Positions 16,323 through 23,657 of a stretch of 64,000 nucleotides of DNA are shown here, piece after piece. Positions within the stretch are counted from its first letter, which is position 1. Each line of letters opens with the position of its first letter. The stretch is taken from NCBI GenBank assembly GCA_964428015.1, contig CAYRWR010000014.1, forward strand, positions 9,499 to 73,498. The letters are read 5' to 3'. The notes under the pieces were generated by a model that was given only the letters and a program-made list of their open reading frames with translations, was not told the DNA's origin and ran no database searches. Source of the stretch: CAYRWR01 sp964428015. GTDB taxonomy: Bacteria; Spirochaetota; Brevinematia; Brevinematales; CAYRWR01. Position numbers and translations under genes: made by a program.

Positions 16323-17537
16323 CTACTGCTTATAAGTCTCCAGGAAATCGGCCAGTCTCTCCATTACCTGCTTCAAATCTTCCATATTGGGCAAAAAGAC
16401 CAGGCGGAAATGGTCAGGACTGGGCCAGTTAAAGCCTGTACCCTGTACCAGCTGGACATGTTTGGCCAGCAGGAAATCCAGGATAAATTTCTGGTCATCC
16501 ACAATATTAAAGCGTTTAATATCCACCTTGGGGAAGACATACAGGGCCCCCTTGGGTTTAACACAGCTCAATCCCGGGATTTGGTTGATTGCCTCCCAGG
16601 CATAGTTGCGTTGTTCATAGAGCCGTCCGCCTTCTTTAATGAGATCCTGTATACTCTGATACCCTCCCAAAGCGGTCTGGATACCGAATTGAGCGGGAAC
16701 ATTGGAGCACAGTCTCATATTAGAAAGAATATTCAAACCTTCGATATAATCCCGGGCATGACTCTGATCTCCCGAAACTACCATCCAGCCGGCTCTAAAT
16801 CCAGCAGCCCGGTAATTTTTGGACAGTCCACCGAATGTAATAAATAGAATATCATCAGCCAGAGTAGCCAGAGGCGTATGCTCCAGGCCATCATAGAGGA
16901 TCTTATCATAAATCTCATCAGAAAACAGAATAAGACCGTTTTCCTGGGCTATTTTTACTATAGCCTGGAGTATACTTTTGTCATATACAGCCCCGGTGGG
17001 ATTGTTGGGATTGATGATGACTATACCTTTGGTGTTCTGGGTGATTTTTGACCGGATATCGGCTACGTCCGGCTGCCAGTCATTCTGTTCATCACACACA
17101 TAATGTACAGCCTTTCCACCTGACAGATTTACAGCTGCTGTCCACAGGGGATAATCCGGCGATGGGATGAGTACTTCATCCCCCGAATTCAGCAGTCCCT
17201 GCATAGACAATACAATAAGCTCAGAAACTCCATTACCGATAAATATATCGTTAACTGTGACATCACGGATGCCCAGCTGCTGATAATACTGCATCACCGC
17301 TTTACGCGCGCTGAAGATGCCTTTGGACTGAGAATAGCCCTGTGCCTGATTAAGATTAATGATCATATCATGGAGGATTTCATCCGGGGCGTTAAAGCCA
17401 AAGGGGGCAGGATTGCCGGTGTTGAGTTTAATAATCTGGTAACCCTCTTCTTCCAGCCGGTTGGCTTCTTCCATGATGGGGCCTCGGATTTCATAGCACA
17501 CATCATCCAGTTTACGCGATTTTCGGATCTCTTTCAT
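16323..17537 (-). CDS. alaA: Alanine/glutamate-pyruvate aminotransferase AlaA
   Basis: 404 residues, the same length as E. coli AlaA. This class I PLP aminotransferase makes alanine from pyruvate and glutamate in the cytoplasm. The N-terminal stretch KLDDVCYEIRGPIMEEANRL and the following LNTGNPAPFGFNAPDEIL are AlaA signatures distinguishing it from AspC. NPNNPTGAVY binds the cofactor region, and the Schiff-base lysine lies in GGLSKNYRAAGFRAGW near residue 240. It is the last gene of a minus-strand series, 33 bp after the small membrane-protein gene. It ends close to the cassette island. Its metabolic role seems unrelated to the exported proteins upstream. Confidence 0.93.
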   Translation of the reverse strand: MKEIRKSRKLDDVCYEIRGPIMEEANRLEEEGYQIIKLNTGNPAPFGFNAPDEILHDMIINLNQAQGYSQSKGIFSARKAVMQYYQQLGIRDVTVNDIFIGNGVSELIVLSMQGLLNSGDEVLIPSPDYPLWTAAVNLSGGKAVHYVCDEQNDWQPDVADIRSKITQNTKGIVIINPNNPTGAVYDKSILQAIVKIAQENGLILFSDEIYDKILYDGLEHTPLATLADDILFITFGGLSKNYRAAGFRAGWMVVSGDQSHARDYIEGLNILSNMRLCSNVPAQFGIQTALGGYQSIQDLIKEGGRLYEQRNYAWEAINQIPGLSCVKPKGALYVFPKVDIKRFNIVDDQKFILDFLLAKHVQLVQGTGFNWPSPDHFRLVFLPNMEDLKQVMERLADFLETYKQ

Positions 17538-17570
17538 TTGTTTTTTTCCTGTTAGATTAAGAATAGTATA

Positions 17571-17972
17571 TTAGTTTTTTACAGCTGCCAGTATCAGGTC
17601 CACGGCAATAGCCAGGACACTGAGAATAAAGATATTGGCATAATTCCACATCTCTTTAGAGCGGTCGATAGATTGTAAAAGATAAAGTACAGCCTTATTA
17701 TCTTCTTCGCTTAGGTTTTGCCTGCTTTCTATCTTTTTTAGAAGATCATTCTCTCTAATTACCCCTTTTCTTTTCCGGGCTATCAGAAAGCGATAGAAAA
17801 AGAAAAGTACATAACCAATAACACCGAAATACCATACCGGCCTGACCCATTGAGGATACAGCCTGTAACAAATCATCAGTACACGGATTGACAAAGCGGA
17901 CAGCAGCCCCAGAACAAAGAAGCCATTGACTATGATGGGTGGCAAAGTGGTAGGGTCAGAGTTCTTTTTCAC
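17571..17972 (-). CDS. Small membrane protein of unknown function
   Basis: 133 residues, not recognised. Three hydrophobic segments (about 13-33, 44-62 and 110-130) flank a charged cytoplasmic-looking loop, KRKGVIRENDLLKKIESRQN. The start is GTG, overlapping the TGA of the upstream lipoprotein gene as GTGA, so translation is probably coupled. It belongs to the unit from 19140 to 16323. No catalytic motif is visible; a role with the three exported neighbours is only suggested by position. Confidence 0.65.
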   Translation of the reverse strand: MKKNSDPTTLPPIIVNGFFVLGLLSALSIRVLMICYRLYPQWVRPVWYFGVIGYVLFFFYRFLIARKRKGVIRENDLLKKIESRQNLSEEDNKAVLYLLQSIDRSKEMWNYANIFILSVLAIAVDLILAAVKN

Positions 17973-18358
17973 TTTTTGTCTACCTGATCATACCTGACCA
18001 TATATAAATTTTCACCGGTATCGATGAGTAAACGGATATGATTCTCATCTTCCAGTTCATAAGTTGCTGTGAGCTGAACCTGCCTGATATCGTAAAAATA
18101 CCGGCCTTCCACTTTCCATTTACCGGTTGCCAGGCTGGAAGTAAACACCCCGTTCTGGTATCTACCGGTGGTAAAAGTCCCATCCTGCCTAAGCTCTACT
18201 ACCATCCTATCCTGTACAGCAGCCTCAAAGCTCTGGTCTGAAATATACCAGAGACCCACCCATTGATCCCTGGGTTTTATATCAGCTTTGACAGTAGGCG
18301 CGCAGGATGTAAAGGTACTGAAAAGAAGCAGGCTGAATAGGAAAAAACGGAATCGCAT
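17969..18358 (-). CDS. Lipocalin-like lipoprotein, paralogue 3
   Basis: 129 residues from the ATG at 18358, which has AAAGGAAA upstream and leads straight into a signal peptide with lipobox FTSC. The longer frame to 18433 has no such features. The mature part contains GLWYISDQSFEAA, a beta-rich middle (TGKWKVEGRYFYDI) and a C-terminal LLIDTGENLYMVRY. The same G-W-S-SF plan occurs in the two genes before it, so the three look like tandem duplicates with a small beta-barrel (lipocalin-like) fold. Function and ligand are unknown. Its ATG is 1 bp from the previous stop. Confidence 0.7.
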   Translation of the reverse strand: MRFRFFLFSLLLFSTFTSCAPTVKADIKPRDQWVGLWYISDQSFEAAVQDRMVVELRQDGTFTTGRYQNGVFTSSLATGKWKVEGRYFYDIRQVQLTATYELEDENHIRLLIDTGENLYMVRYDQVDKK

Positions 18359-18359
18359 T

Positions 18360-18737
18360 CTATTTTCCTTTGTATTGTGAAATAGGTACCAAATATAATA
18401 TTTTCCCCTGACGGTCCCATTTCTGATTTTCACCCTCTAAAAATACATCTGCCAGAATTGTGTCCTCATCTTCTTTTGTAATCTTCAGTTTTCCCTTTTC
18501 GAAGACCCAGGTCCTTTGATCCACCTTTTCCTGTTGAGAATTGATTCCGGTTATTTCCATGATACCATTGGGAAGAACATTGACCTGATAATCTCCTTCT
18601 TCCCGGGCATGATCAAAACTGGTCTGGGATGCTACCCATTTTCCCAGTATCGGGATATTCTCTGACTTTACGGAACTTCCCTGACAGGAATATAATGTTA
18701 CAAATGCCAGTATTATACTAAAATAAATTGTTTTCAT
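18360..18737 (-). CDS. Lipocalin-like lipoprotein, paralogue 2
   Basis: 125 residues with a signal peptide and lipobox LYSC (Cys about 18). The mature part begins GKWVASQTSFDHAREEGDY and continues with beta-strand patterns such as QRTWVFEKGKLKI and QGKILYLVPI. It is the middle member of the tandem trio, 10 bp after the first gene and 1 bp before the third. It should be a membrane-tethered small beta-barrel in the envelope; the ligand cannot be read from the sequence. GGAGAGGG precedes the ATG. Confidence 0.7.
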   Translation of the reverse strand: MKTIYFSIILAFVTLYSCQGSSVKSENIPILGKWVASQTSFDHAREEGDYQVNVLPNGIMEITGINSQQEKVDQRTWVFEKGKLKITKEDEDTILADVFLEGENQKWDRQGKILYLVPISQYKGK

Positions 18738-18747
18738 CGACCCTCTC

Positions 18748-19140
18748 CTAACCTGCGCCTACTATGAGGAATAGTTTTTCCCCATCCTGATTGGTCCAGA
18801 TCATACGTCCTTCTTCTACTATTTCAATGGTGGCTTCTATTACCAGTTCCCCTTCAGAGTACAGATTAAGTGTGTTACCATCCAGGACCCAGTTAAAAGT
18901 CATCTGGTCTTCTTCACCGTTATCGGTGAGTTTAAAAAACCGTAAAACGCCTTCTTCATTGACTTCCACATATTCCCCTGAAGTCTCCGCGTCTTCGAAA
19001 CTGGATTCTGATGTTCCCCAATACCCCAGAATATACTCTGCGGTAGGCATTTCATCATTTGTCTCAATATCATCATCCGCGTAAAGCGCGGCAGCGTTCA
19101 TAGCCAGTATCATGAACAAGGGTACCAGGATTTTTTTCAT
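18748..19140 (-). CDS. Exported lipocalin-like protein, paralogue 1
   Basis: 130 residues. A cleavable signal peptide (cut probably after AALYA) without a lipobox cysteine makes this the soluble member of the trio. The mature region is acidic, then GYWGTSESSFEDAETSGEY, a FNWVLDGNTLNLY strand pair and IWTNQDGEKLFLIVG, matching the layout of the two lipoproteins that follow. It is the first gene of the five-gene unit ending in alaA and has a GAGGAG ribosome binding site and a good promoter. Function is unknown. Confidence 0.7.
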   Translation of the reverse strand: MKKILVPLFMILAMNAAALYADDDIETNDEMPTAEYILGYWGTSESSFEDAETSGEYVEVNEEGVLRFFKLTDNGEEDQMTFNWVLDGNTLNLYSEGELVIEATIEIVEEGRMIWTNQDGEKLFLIVGAG

Positions 19141-19173
19141 CTGCGACTCCTCACATTTGTTCCATGTAATCCA

Positions 19174-19202
19174 ATTATAGTGGATGCTCAGATTTTGTGC
19201 AA
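19174..19202 (-). promoter_or_regulatory. Promoter for the lipocalin-like/alaA unit
   Basis: Minus strand: TTGCAC, 17-bp spacer, TATAAT, 33 bp before the ATG at 19140. Its -35 touches the T tract of the clpC terminator, so one unit is closed exactly where the next opens. Confidence 0.62.
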
Positions 19203-19231
19203 CAAAAATCCCCCGGAAAAATCCGGGGGAT
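19201..19231 (-). terminator. Rho-independent terminator after clpC
   Basis: Minus strand stem ATCCCCCGGA / TCCGGGGGAT with a TTTT loop, followed by TTTTTGTT. It begins about 20 bp beyond the clpC stop. Confidence 0.9.
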
Positions 19232-19251
19232 TGATTTATTTGTTTATTCCA

Positions 19252-21816
19252 TCAATCATTAACCAGATCCTGTTTCAGCACTTCACTAGTAACTGCCGCC
19301 TTGCTCCCTGCTATTTCCGGGGAAGCCTGTGTGACTGCTACATTCTTTTTTTCAGCTCTTTTTTTAGTGATTTTTATGCTGAAATGCAAAGCTTCATTTT
19401 TTACGGTAACTGAAATCTCCATTTCTTCTTTATCAGAATTAAAATCTTTTTCCTGTCCCAGGATCATCTCACTGGCGGGGATCTCTATCATCCTGCTGAT
19501 CGACCTGCGCAGAGACCGGGCCCCGTATTTTTCTTCGAAACCTTTGTCTACTACCAGCTGTTTGGCCTTAGGATTCACTTTGAAGTACATCCCTTGCACC
19601 AGTAAGTTTGCATTTATATCTTCGATCATGCGGTCGAAGATATCCAGCAATATTTCTCCGTGCAGTGAATTGAACAATACAATCTCATCGATACGATTAA
19701 GAAATTCAGGACGCATAGTAGCTTTTAATTCATCCAGTACCGCGCCTTTTTGCATAGAGAGACCTTTCTGTTCATCGGCAAAACCCAGGCTGCCTCTGTT
19801 TGTCAGCCGGTCAGTTCCGATATTGGAAGTAAAGATGATAATAGTATTACGGAAATTTACTTTATTGCCCAGACTATCCGTCAGCTGTCCTTCATCCAGA
19901 ATCTGTAAAAACATATTGAACACATCCGGATTGGCCTTTTCTATTTCATCAAAGAGGATGACGGCATAAGGTTTGCGCCGGATTTTTTCCGTCAGCTCTC
20001 CGCCTGATTCATGTCCCACATATCCCGGAGGAGAACCGATCAGACGGCTGACATTAAATTTCTCCATGTATTCACTCATATCCACCCGAATCAGGGAATC
20101 CTCTGTACCAAAGATAAATTGAGCCAGGCTTTTGGCCAGCTCAGTCTTACCTACCCCGGTGGGCCCTAAAAAGATGAAATTAGCTATGGGCCGCTTGATA
20201 TCCCGTAAACCCACCGCGCTCTTTCTGATAGCATCGGCGACCATCTTAATGGCTTCCTGCTGCCCTTTTACTTTTAGAGTCAGTTCCTTTTCTATATCCA
20301 GGTATCTCTTTTTCTTATTACCGTCATCAATACGGTTTATAGGGATACCGGAGATAGAAGATACCACTTTTTCTATATCAGACTGATCAATAACCACGGT
20401 CTTACGCCGGGAAGAAGCGATCCATTCCATTTTCATGACCTGGTAGTCTTCTTTCTTAATACGTATTTTATCCCGGATATTGGCAGCCTGTTCATAATTC
20501 TGACCTTTTACCAGGTCGGCTTTGGCCTGCTCCAATTCTGCCAGTTCTTTTTCCAGCTGAATAAGCGGTTCCGGTTTGTTTTCCAGATAACTGGAAGTAT
20601 TGGCACCGGCTTCATCTATGACGTCAATAGCTTTATCAGGCAGTTTACGTTCAGAAATATAGCGGTGAGCCAGGCTGACCGCGGCACGGATAGCCTGATC
20701 AGTGTATTGGACATTATGAAATTTTTCATATTTGTGGGCTATACGTTCCAAGATCTCCTGGGTCTCTTCCAGGGTGGGTTCTTCCACCACAATCGGCTGG
20801 AAGCGTCGCACCAGAGCCTTGTCCTTTTCAATCCGCTTTTTGTATTCATCAAAAGTAGTGGCACCGATGGTACGGATGATACCGCGAGCCAGGGCCGGTT
20901 TCAGCATATTGGAAGCATCCAGGGCTCCTTCCGCATTACCCGCTCCCAGGATGGTATGTATCTCATCGATAAACAGGATGACATCATCAGCCATTTCGGT
21001 CTCTTTGATGATGTTTTTCATCCTTTCTTCAAATTCACCTCGGTACTTGGTGCCTGCCACCATAAGACCCATATCCAGCAGCAGGATACGCATATCCATG
21101 AGTTTTTCCGGCACCATATTGCTCACAATCAGCTGTGAGATGCCTTCGACAATGGCGGTCTTACCTACCCCCGGTTCACCTATGAGGATAGGATTGTTTT
21201 TCTGGCGGCGGGAAAGTATCTGCATCACTCTCTGTATTTCTTTTTCCCGTCCTATCACAGGGTCCAGTTTGCCCTCGCGTGCCAGGTGTGTAATATCACG
21301 TGAAAACTTATCCAGGAAGGGGGTCTTCACATCTTTTTTCTTTTCAAAGTTCTTGATCTCGCCATATCCTACTGTTTTTATCACAGTCTGGCGAACCTGT
21401 TCCAGTTCAATGCCACGGTTTTCAATGATAAAGGGGACTACTGCCTGGGGATTGTCTTCCGACAGGATACCCAGAAGCAGATGTTCCGTGCCCACATAAC
21501 TATGGCCGATCAGTTTGGCTTCCTGACGGCTCTGCTCCATAATGGTTTTAACCCGTTTGGAGATGGGAATACCACCCAAAGTGAGGGTATTTCCACTGCG
21601 GCTCTTGAGTGTAAATTCGACTTCACGTCTGATATCATCCAGGTCTATGCCCAGGCTGAGCATAGCTCGGACACCAGCGCCATCCGTCTCACGGAGCAGC
21701 CCCAGAAAAATATGCTCAGGAGTCAGTTCATCTGAAAACAGACGTCTGGCCTCCTGTTGAGAAAGTATTTGTACAACCTTTTGTGCCCTGGGAGTGAACC
21801 CAGTAAAATCATGCAT
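19252..21816 (-). CDS. clpC: ATP-dependent Clp protease ATPase subunit ClpC
   Basis: 854 residues, full length. This Hsp100 unfoldase feeds proteins to ClpP. Order: N-terminal double Clp_N domain (about 1-145), AAA1 with Walker A GEPGVGKTAIVEG near 205 and Walker B LFIDEIHTILGAG, a UVR-containing coiled-coil middle (NYEQAANIRDKI near 425), AAA2 with GPTGVGKTELAKS near 550 and VILFDEIEKA, and the D2-small domain. The UVR/middle domain is the docking site for adaptors such as McsB. It follows mcsB by 8 bp, forming the mcsA-mcsB-clpC order known from Firmicutes, but ctsR is missing. Confidence 0.93.
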   Translation of the reverse strand: MHDFTGFTPRAQKVVQILSQQEARRLFSDELTPEHIFLGLLRETDGAGVRAMLSLGIDLDDIRREVEFTLKSRSGNTLTLGGIPISKRVKTIMEQSRQEAKLIGHSYVGTEHLLLGILSEDNPQAVVPFIIENRGIELEQVRQTVIKTVGYGEIKNFEKKKDVKTPFLDKFSRDITHLAREGKLDPVIGREKEIQRVMQILSRRQKNNPILIGEPGVGKTAIVEGISQLIVSNMVPEKLMDMRILLLDMGLMVAGTKYRGEFEERMKNIIKETEMADDVILFIDEIHTILGAGNAEGALDASNMLKPALARGIIRTIGATTFDEYKKRIEKDKALVRRFQPIVVEEPTLEETQEILERIAHKYEKFHNVQYTDQAIRAAVSLAHRYISERKLPDKAIDVIDEAGANTSSYLENKPEPLIQLEKELAELEQAKADLVKGQNYEQAANIRDKIRIKKEDYQVMKMEWIASSRRKTVVIDQSDIEKVVSSISGIPINRIDDGNKKKRYLDIEKELTLKVKGQQEAIKMVADAIRKSAVGLRDIKRPIANFIFLGPTGVGKTELAKSLAQFIFGTEDSLIRVDMSEYMEKFNVSRLIGSPPGYVGHESGGELTEKIRRKPYAVILFDEIEKANPDVFNMFLQILDEGQLTDSLGNKVNFRNTIIIFTSNIGTDRLTNRGSLGFADEQKGLSMQKGAVLDELKATMRPEFLNRIDEIVLFNSLHGEILLDIFDRMIEDINANLLVQGMYFKVNPKAKQLVVDKGFEEKYGARSLRRSISRMIEIPASEMILGQEKDFNSDKEEMEISVTVKNEALHFSIKITKKRAEKKNVAVTQASPEIAGSKAAVTSEVLKQDLVND

Positions 21817-21824
21817 AAAGCCCC

Positions 21825-22853
21825 CTAGTTCATGACCTTGTAGCGGATCTGAACTGTAATTCTACGCAACATTTCCAGCCGGTAACGGTTTACATCCTTT
21901 TCCTCCACACCATGCCGATACAGAATTTCCGTATCAGTGGCCTGAAAAAGAAGTTTTTTAAGGTCGGCCGGTTCATTTAAACTTAAGTAATTCTTATATA
22001 AAGCGTCAATCAGACTCACATAATATAACATTAAATCCCAGGGCATTTCCTGTAAAGTATTTATATCCATCATTTCTTCAAAGGCCAGTTCCAGCTCATC
22101 CTTGTCCTTAAAAAACATCTCCCTGGACTGCATCTCTTTTTCGTACAAGCCTTCCAGGAAGTTCTCAAATTCCTTGAGCATGTCATCTTCTTTCAGTCCC
22201 AGAGAGTAGATGTTGGCCAGCATAAACAAGCCGGTATCTTTATTCTCCCCGCCAAAATGATGCAGACTATATCCCATCTGTTCCGCGGTACGAATGACTT
22301 CATCAATCTCCTTGGTTGCCAGAAGACCGTAAAGATTTATAAGAACTGAAAATCTGAGTCCTGAACCAACATTCAAAATGGAAGCAGTCAGATAACCCAG
22401 CTGTTCGTCATAAGCAAAATCAGCCTTTTTTTCTATCCCGTCTAATAGTACTAATAGTTTCTGATACATCTTACGCAAATTATAGCCCAGCTCCAGGCTG
22501 AACAGGCGGATATGATCCAGTTCATTAAACAGCATCACCCATTCCGCTTCGGGATCATAGGCAAATTTACGTCCATTCTTGATGAACTCTTCACTGAGAA
22601 TATGATTTCCCAGGTACAGCATTCGCTTTTCCGGCGAAAGGTCTTCAAAATTCATGGCTACTGCCCGGGGATCTGTTTCCAGCAGGATCTCCATCAGGCG
22701 TTCATCAATATCATACTTATCTTTATCGGTAAGATTTGGAGAAAATTTTAAGCCTTCCAGATTTCTTGTGAACCGGACACGTGAGGATAATACCAGATTG
22801 TCCATTTTGTTTTTTCTACGGTTACTTATCTTGGGTAGGTCAATCCAGTGCAT
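21825..22853 (-). CDS. mcsB: McsB-like protein arginine kinase, divergent active site
   Basis: 342 residues, ATP:guanido phosphotransferase fold. In Firmicutes, McsB phosphorylates arginines on damaged proteins, marking them for ClpC. Conserved here are LSSRVRFTRNL, NELDHIRL with its Glu and Arg, GYLTA, and NVGSGLRFSV. The usual Cys-Pro-Thr before NVG is replaced by Ser-Ile-Leu, and the RG-GEGSE loop I recall from Bacillus McsB reads HHFGGENKDTG, so one phosphate-binding Arg seems lost. Activity is uncertain. The ATG at 22853 has GGGAG 6 bp upstream and overlaps mcsA by 14 bp; the N-terminal length agrees with the family. Confidence 0.82.
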   Translation of the reverse strand: MHWIDLPKISNRRKNKMDNLVLSSRVRFTRNLEGLKFSPNLTDKDKYDIDERLMEILLETDPRAVAMNFEDLSPEKRMLYLGNHILSEEFIKNGRKFAYDPEAEWVMLFNELDHIRLFSLELGYNLRKMYQKLLVLLDGIEKKADFAYDEQLGYLTASILNVGSGLRFSVLINLYGLLATKEIDEVIRTAEQMGYSLHHFGGENKDTGLFMLANIYSLGLKEDDMLKEFENFLEGLYEKEMQSREMFFKDKDELELAFEEMMDINTLQEMPWDLMLYYVSLIDALYKNYLSLNEPADLKKLLFQATDTEILYRHGVEEKDVNRYRLEMLRRITVQIRYKVMN

Positions 22854-23472
22854 GTCCGCTCCCTGAGGGATGATTACCGATCAGTTTGTGGAGCTTGTTT
22901 TTTACTTTTTCTGCTTCTTCATATTGTTCCTGATGGAGAAGACGGCGCAGTTTGCCTTTGAGGAAGTTGATCTCTTTTTTGAGTACAAAAAGACGAGCGT
23001 ACCTGGCCGGCATCTTACCCACATGAGTAGTACCTCTTTGCATCTCAAAAAGGAACTCCTGAATCTGTTCTCTAAAGCTATAATAACAATAAGGACAACC
23101 CAGATATCCAGATTCCTTAAAAGTATCAAAATCAAGGCTACAGTTGGGGCAGGTATGACTGTTTTCTTTTTTACTCTGATTCATGAACAAGGATATAGCG
23201 CTGATATTAGATACGATACCTGCCAGAAGATCTTTCATTTCCTGGATTACATTAATCAGCTTTTCATCTACCAGTGATAATTCTGAGACTTCATCTTTCT
23301 TTTCCAGAAACTGGATAGCACAAGAAGGACAAAGGCCTTTTTCTTCAGTCTGTCCTTCATCTGAAATGATTTTTACATAAATAATGGCTTCATTTTCATG
23401 ACAGATATCACAGATATGTTCTTCAAAATCATCCTGTTCTTCAGGCTGTTCATGGTCATTAAAATTCAACAT
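22840..23472 (-). CDS. mcsA: McsA-like zinc-finger activator protein
   Basis: 210 residues from the ATG at 23472 (GGGGAA upstream); the longer frame to 23568 adds unrelated sequence. Four CXXC pairs, at ICDIC, LCPSC, TCPNC and GCPYC, form two zinc-binding modules, and a UVR motif (QYEEAEKVKNKLHKL) closes the protein. This is the McsA layout: McsA binds and activates McsB and links it to ClpC in the cytoplasm. It is the first gene of the mcsA-mcsB-clpC unit and overlaps mcsB, suggesting translational coupling and fixed stoichiometry. No CtsR-type operator was seen upstream. Confidence 0.85.
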   Translation of the reverse strand: MLNFNDHEQPEEQDDFEEHICDICHENEAIIYVKIISDEGQTEEKGLCPSCAIQFLEKKDEVSELSLVDEKLINVIQEMKDLLAGIVSNISAISLFMNQSKKENSHTCPNCSLDFDTFKESGYLGCPYCYYSFREQIQEFLFEMQRGTTHVGKMPARYARLFVLKKEINFLKGKLRRLLHQEQYEEAEKVKNKLHKLIGNHPSGSGHALD

Positions 23473-23586
23473 ATTCTTCCCCTGGATCAGTACTAGACTT
23501 ATCGTACATGCTGACCCTAAAACTGAAAACCCTCTTTTAAAATTATCAACTCCTGGAGGGAAAGGCAAAAATATCTTACGGCATTT

Positions 23587-23615
23587 TTGCTGATTCAGTG
23601 TTTCTCTATTATATT
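23587..23615 (+). promoter_or_regulatory. Candidate promoter for glnD
   Basis: TTGCTG, 17-bp spacer, TATATT, 42 bp before the glnD ATG. It is in the 185-bp divergent gap with mcsA. Confidence 0.45.
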
Positions 23616-23657
23616 ATATAACATCTTTGATGGATTTTAAAGTAAAAAGAGGTTTTA

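Noticed and set aside
20732..21499. 255-residue plus-strand frame inside clpC
   Set aside because: Antisense shadow of the ClpC AAA1 coding sequence, Ser/Arg-rich with no domain.
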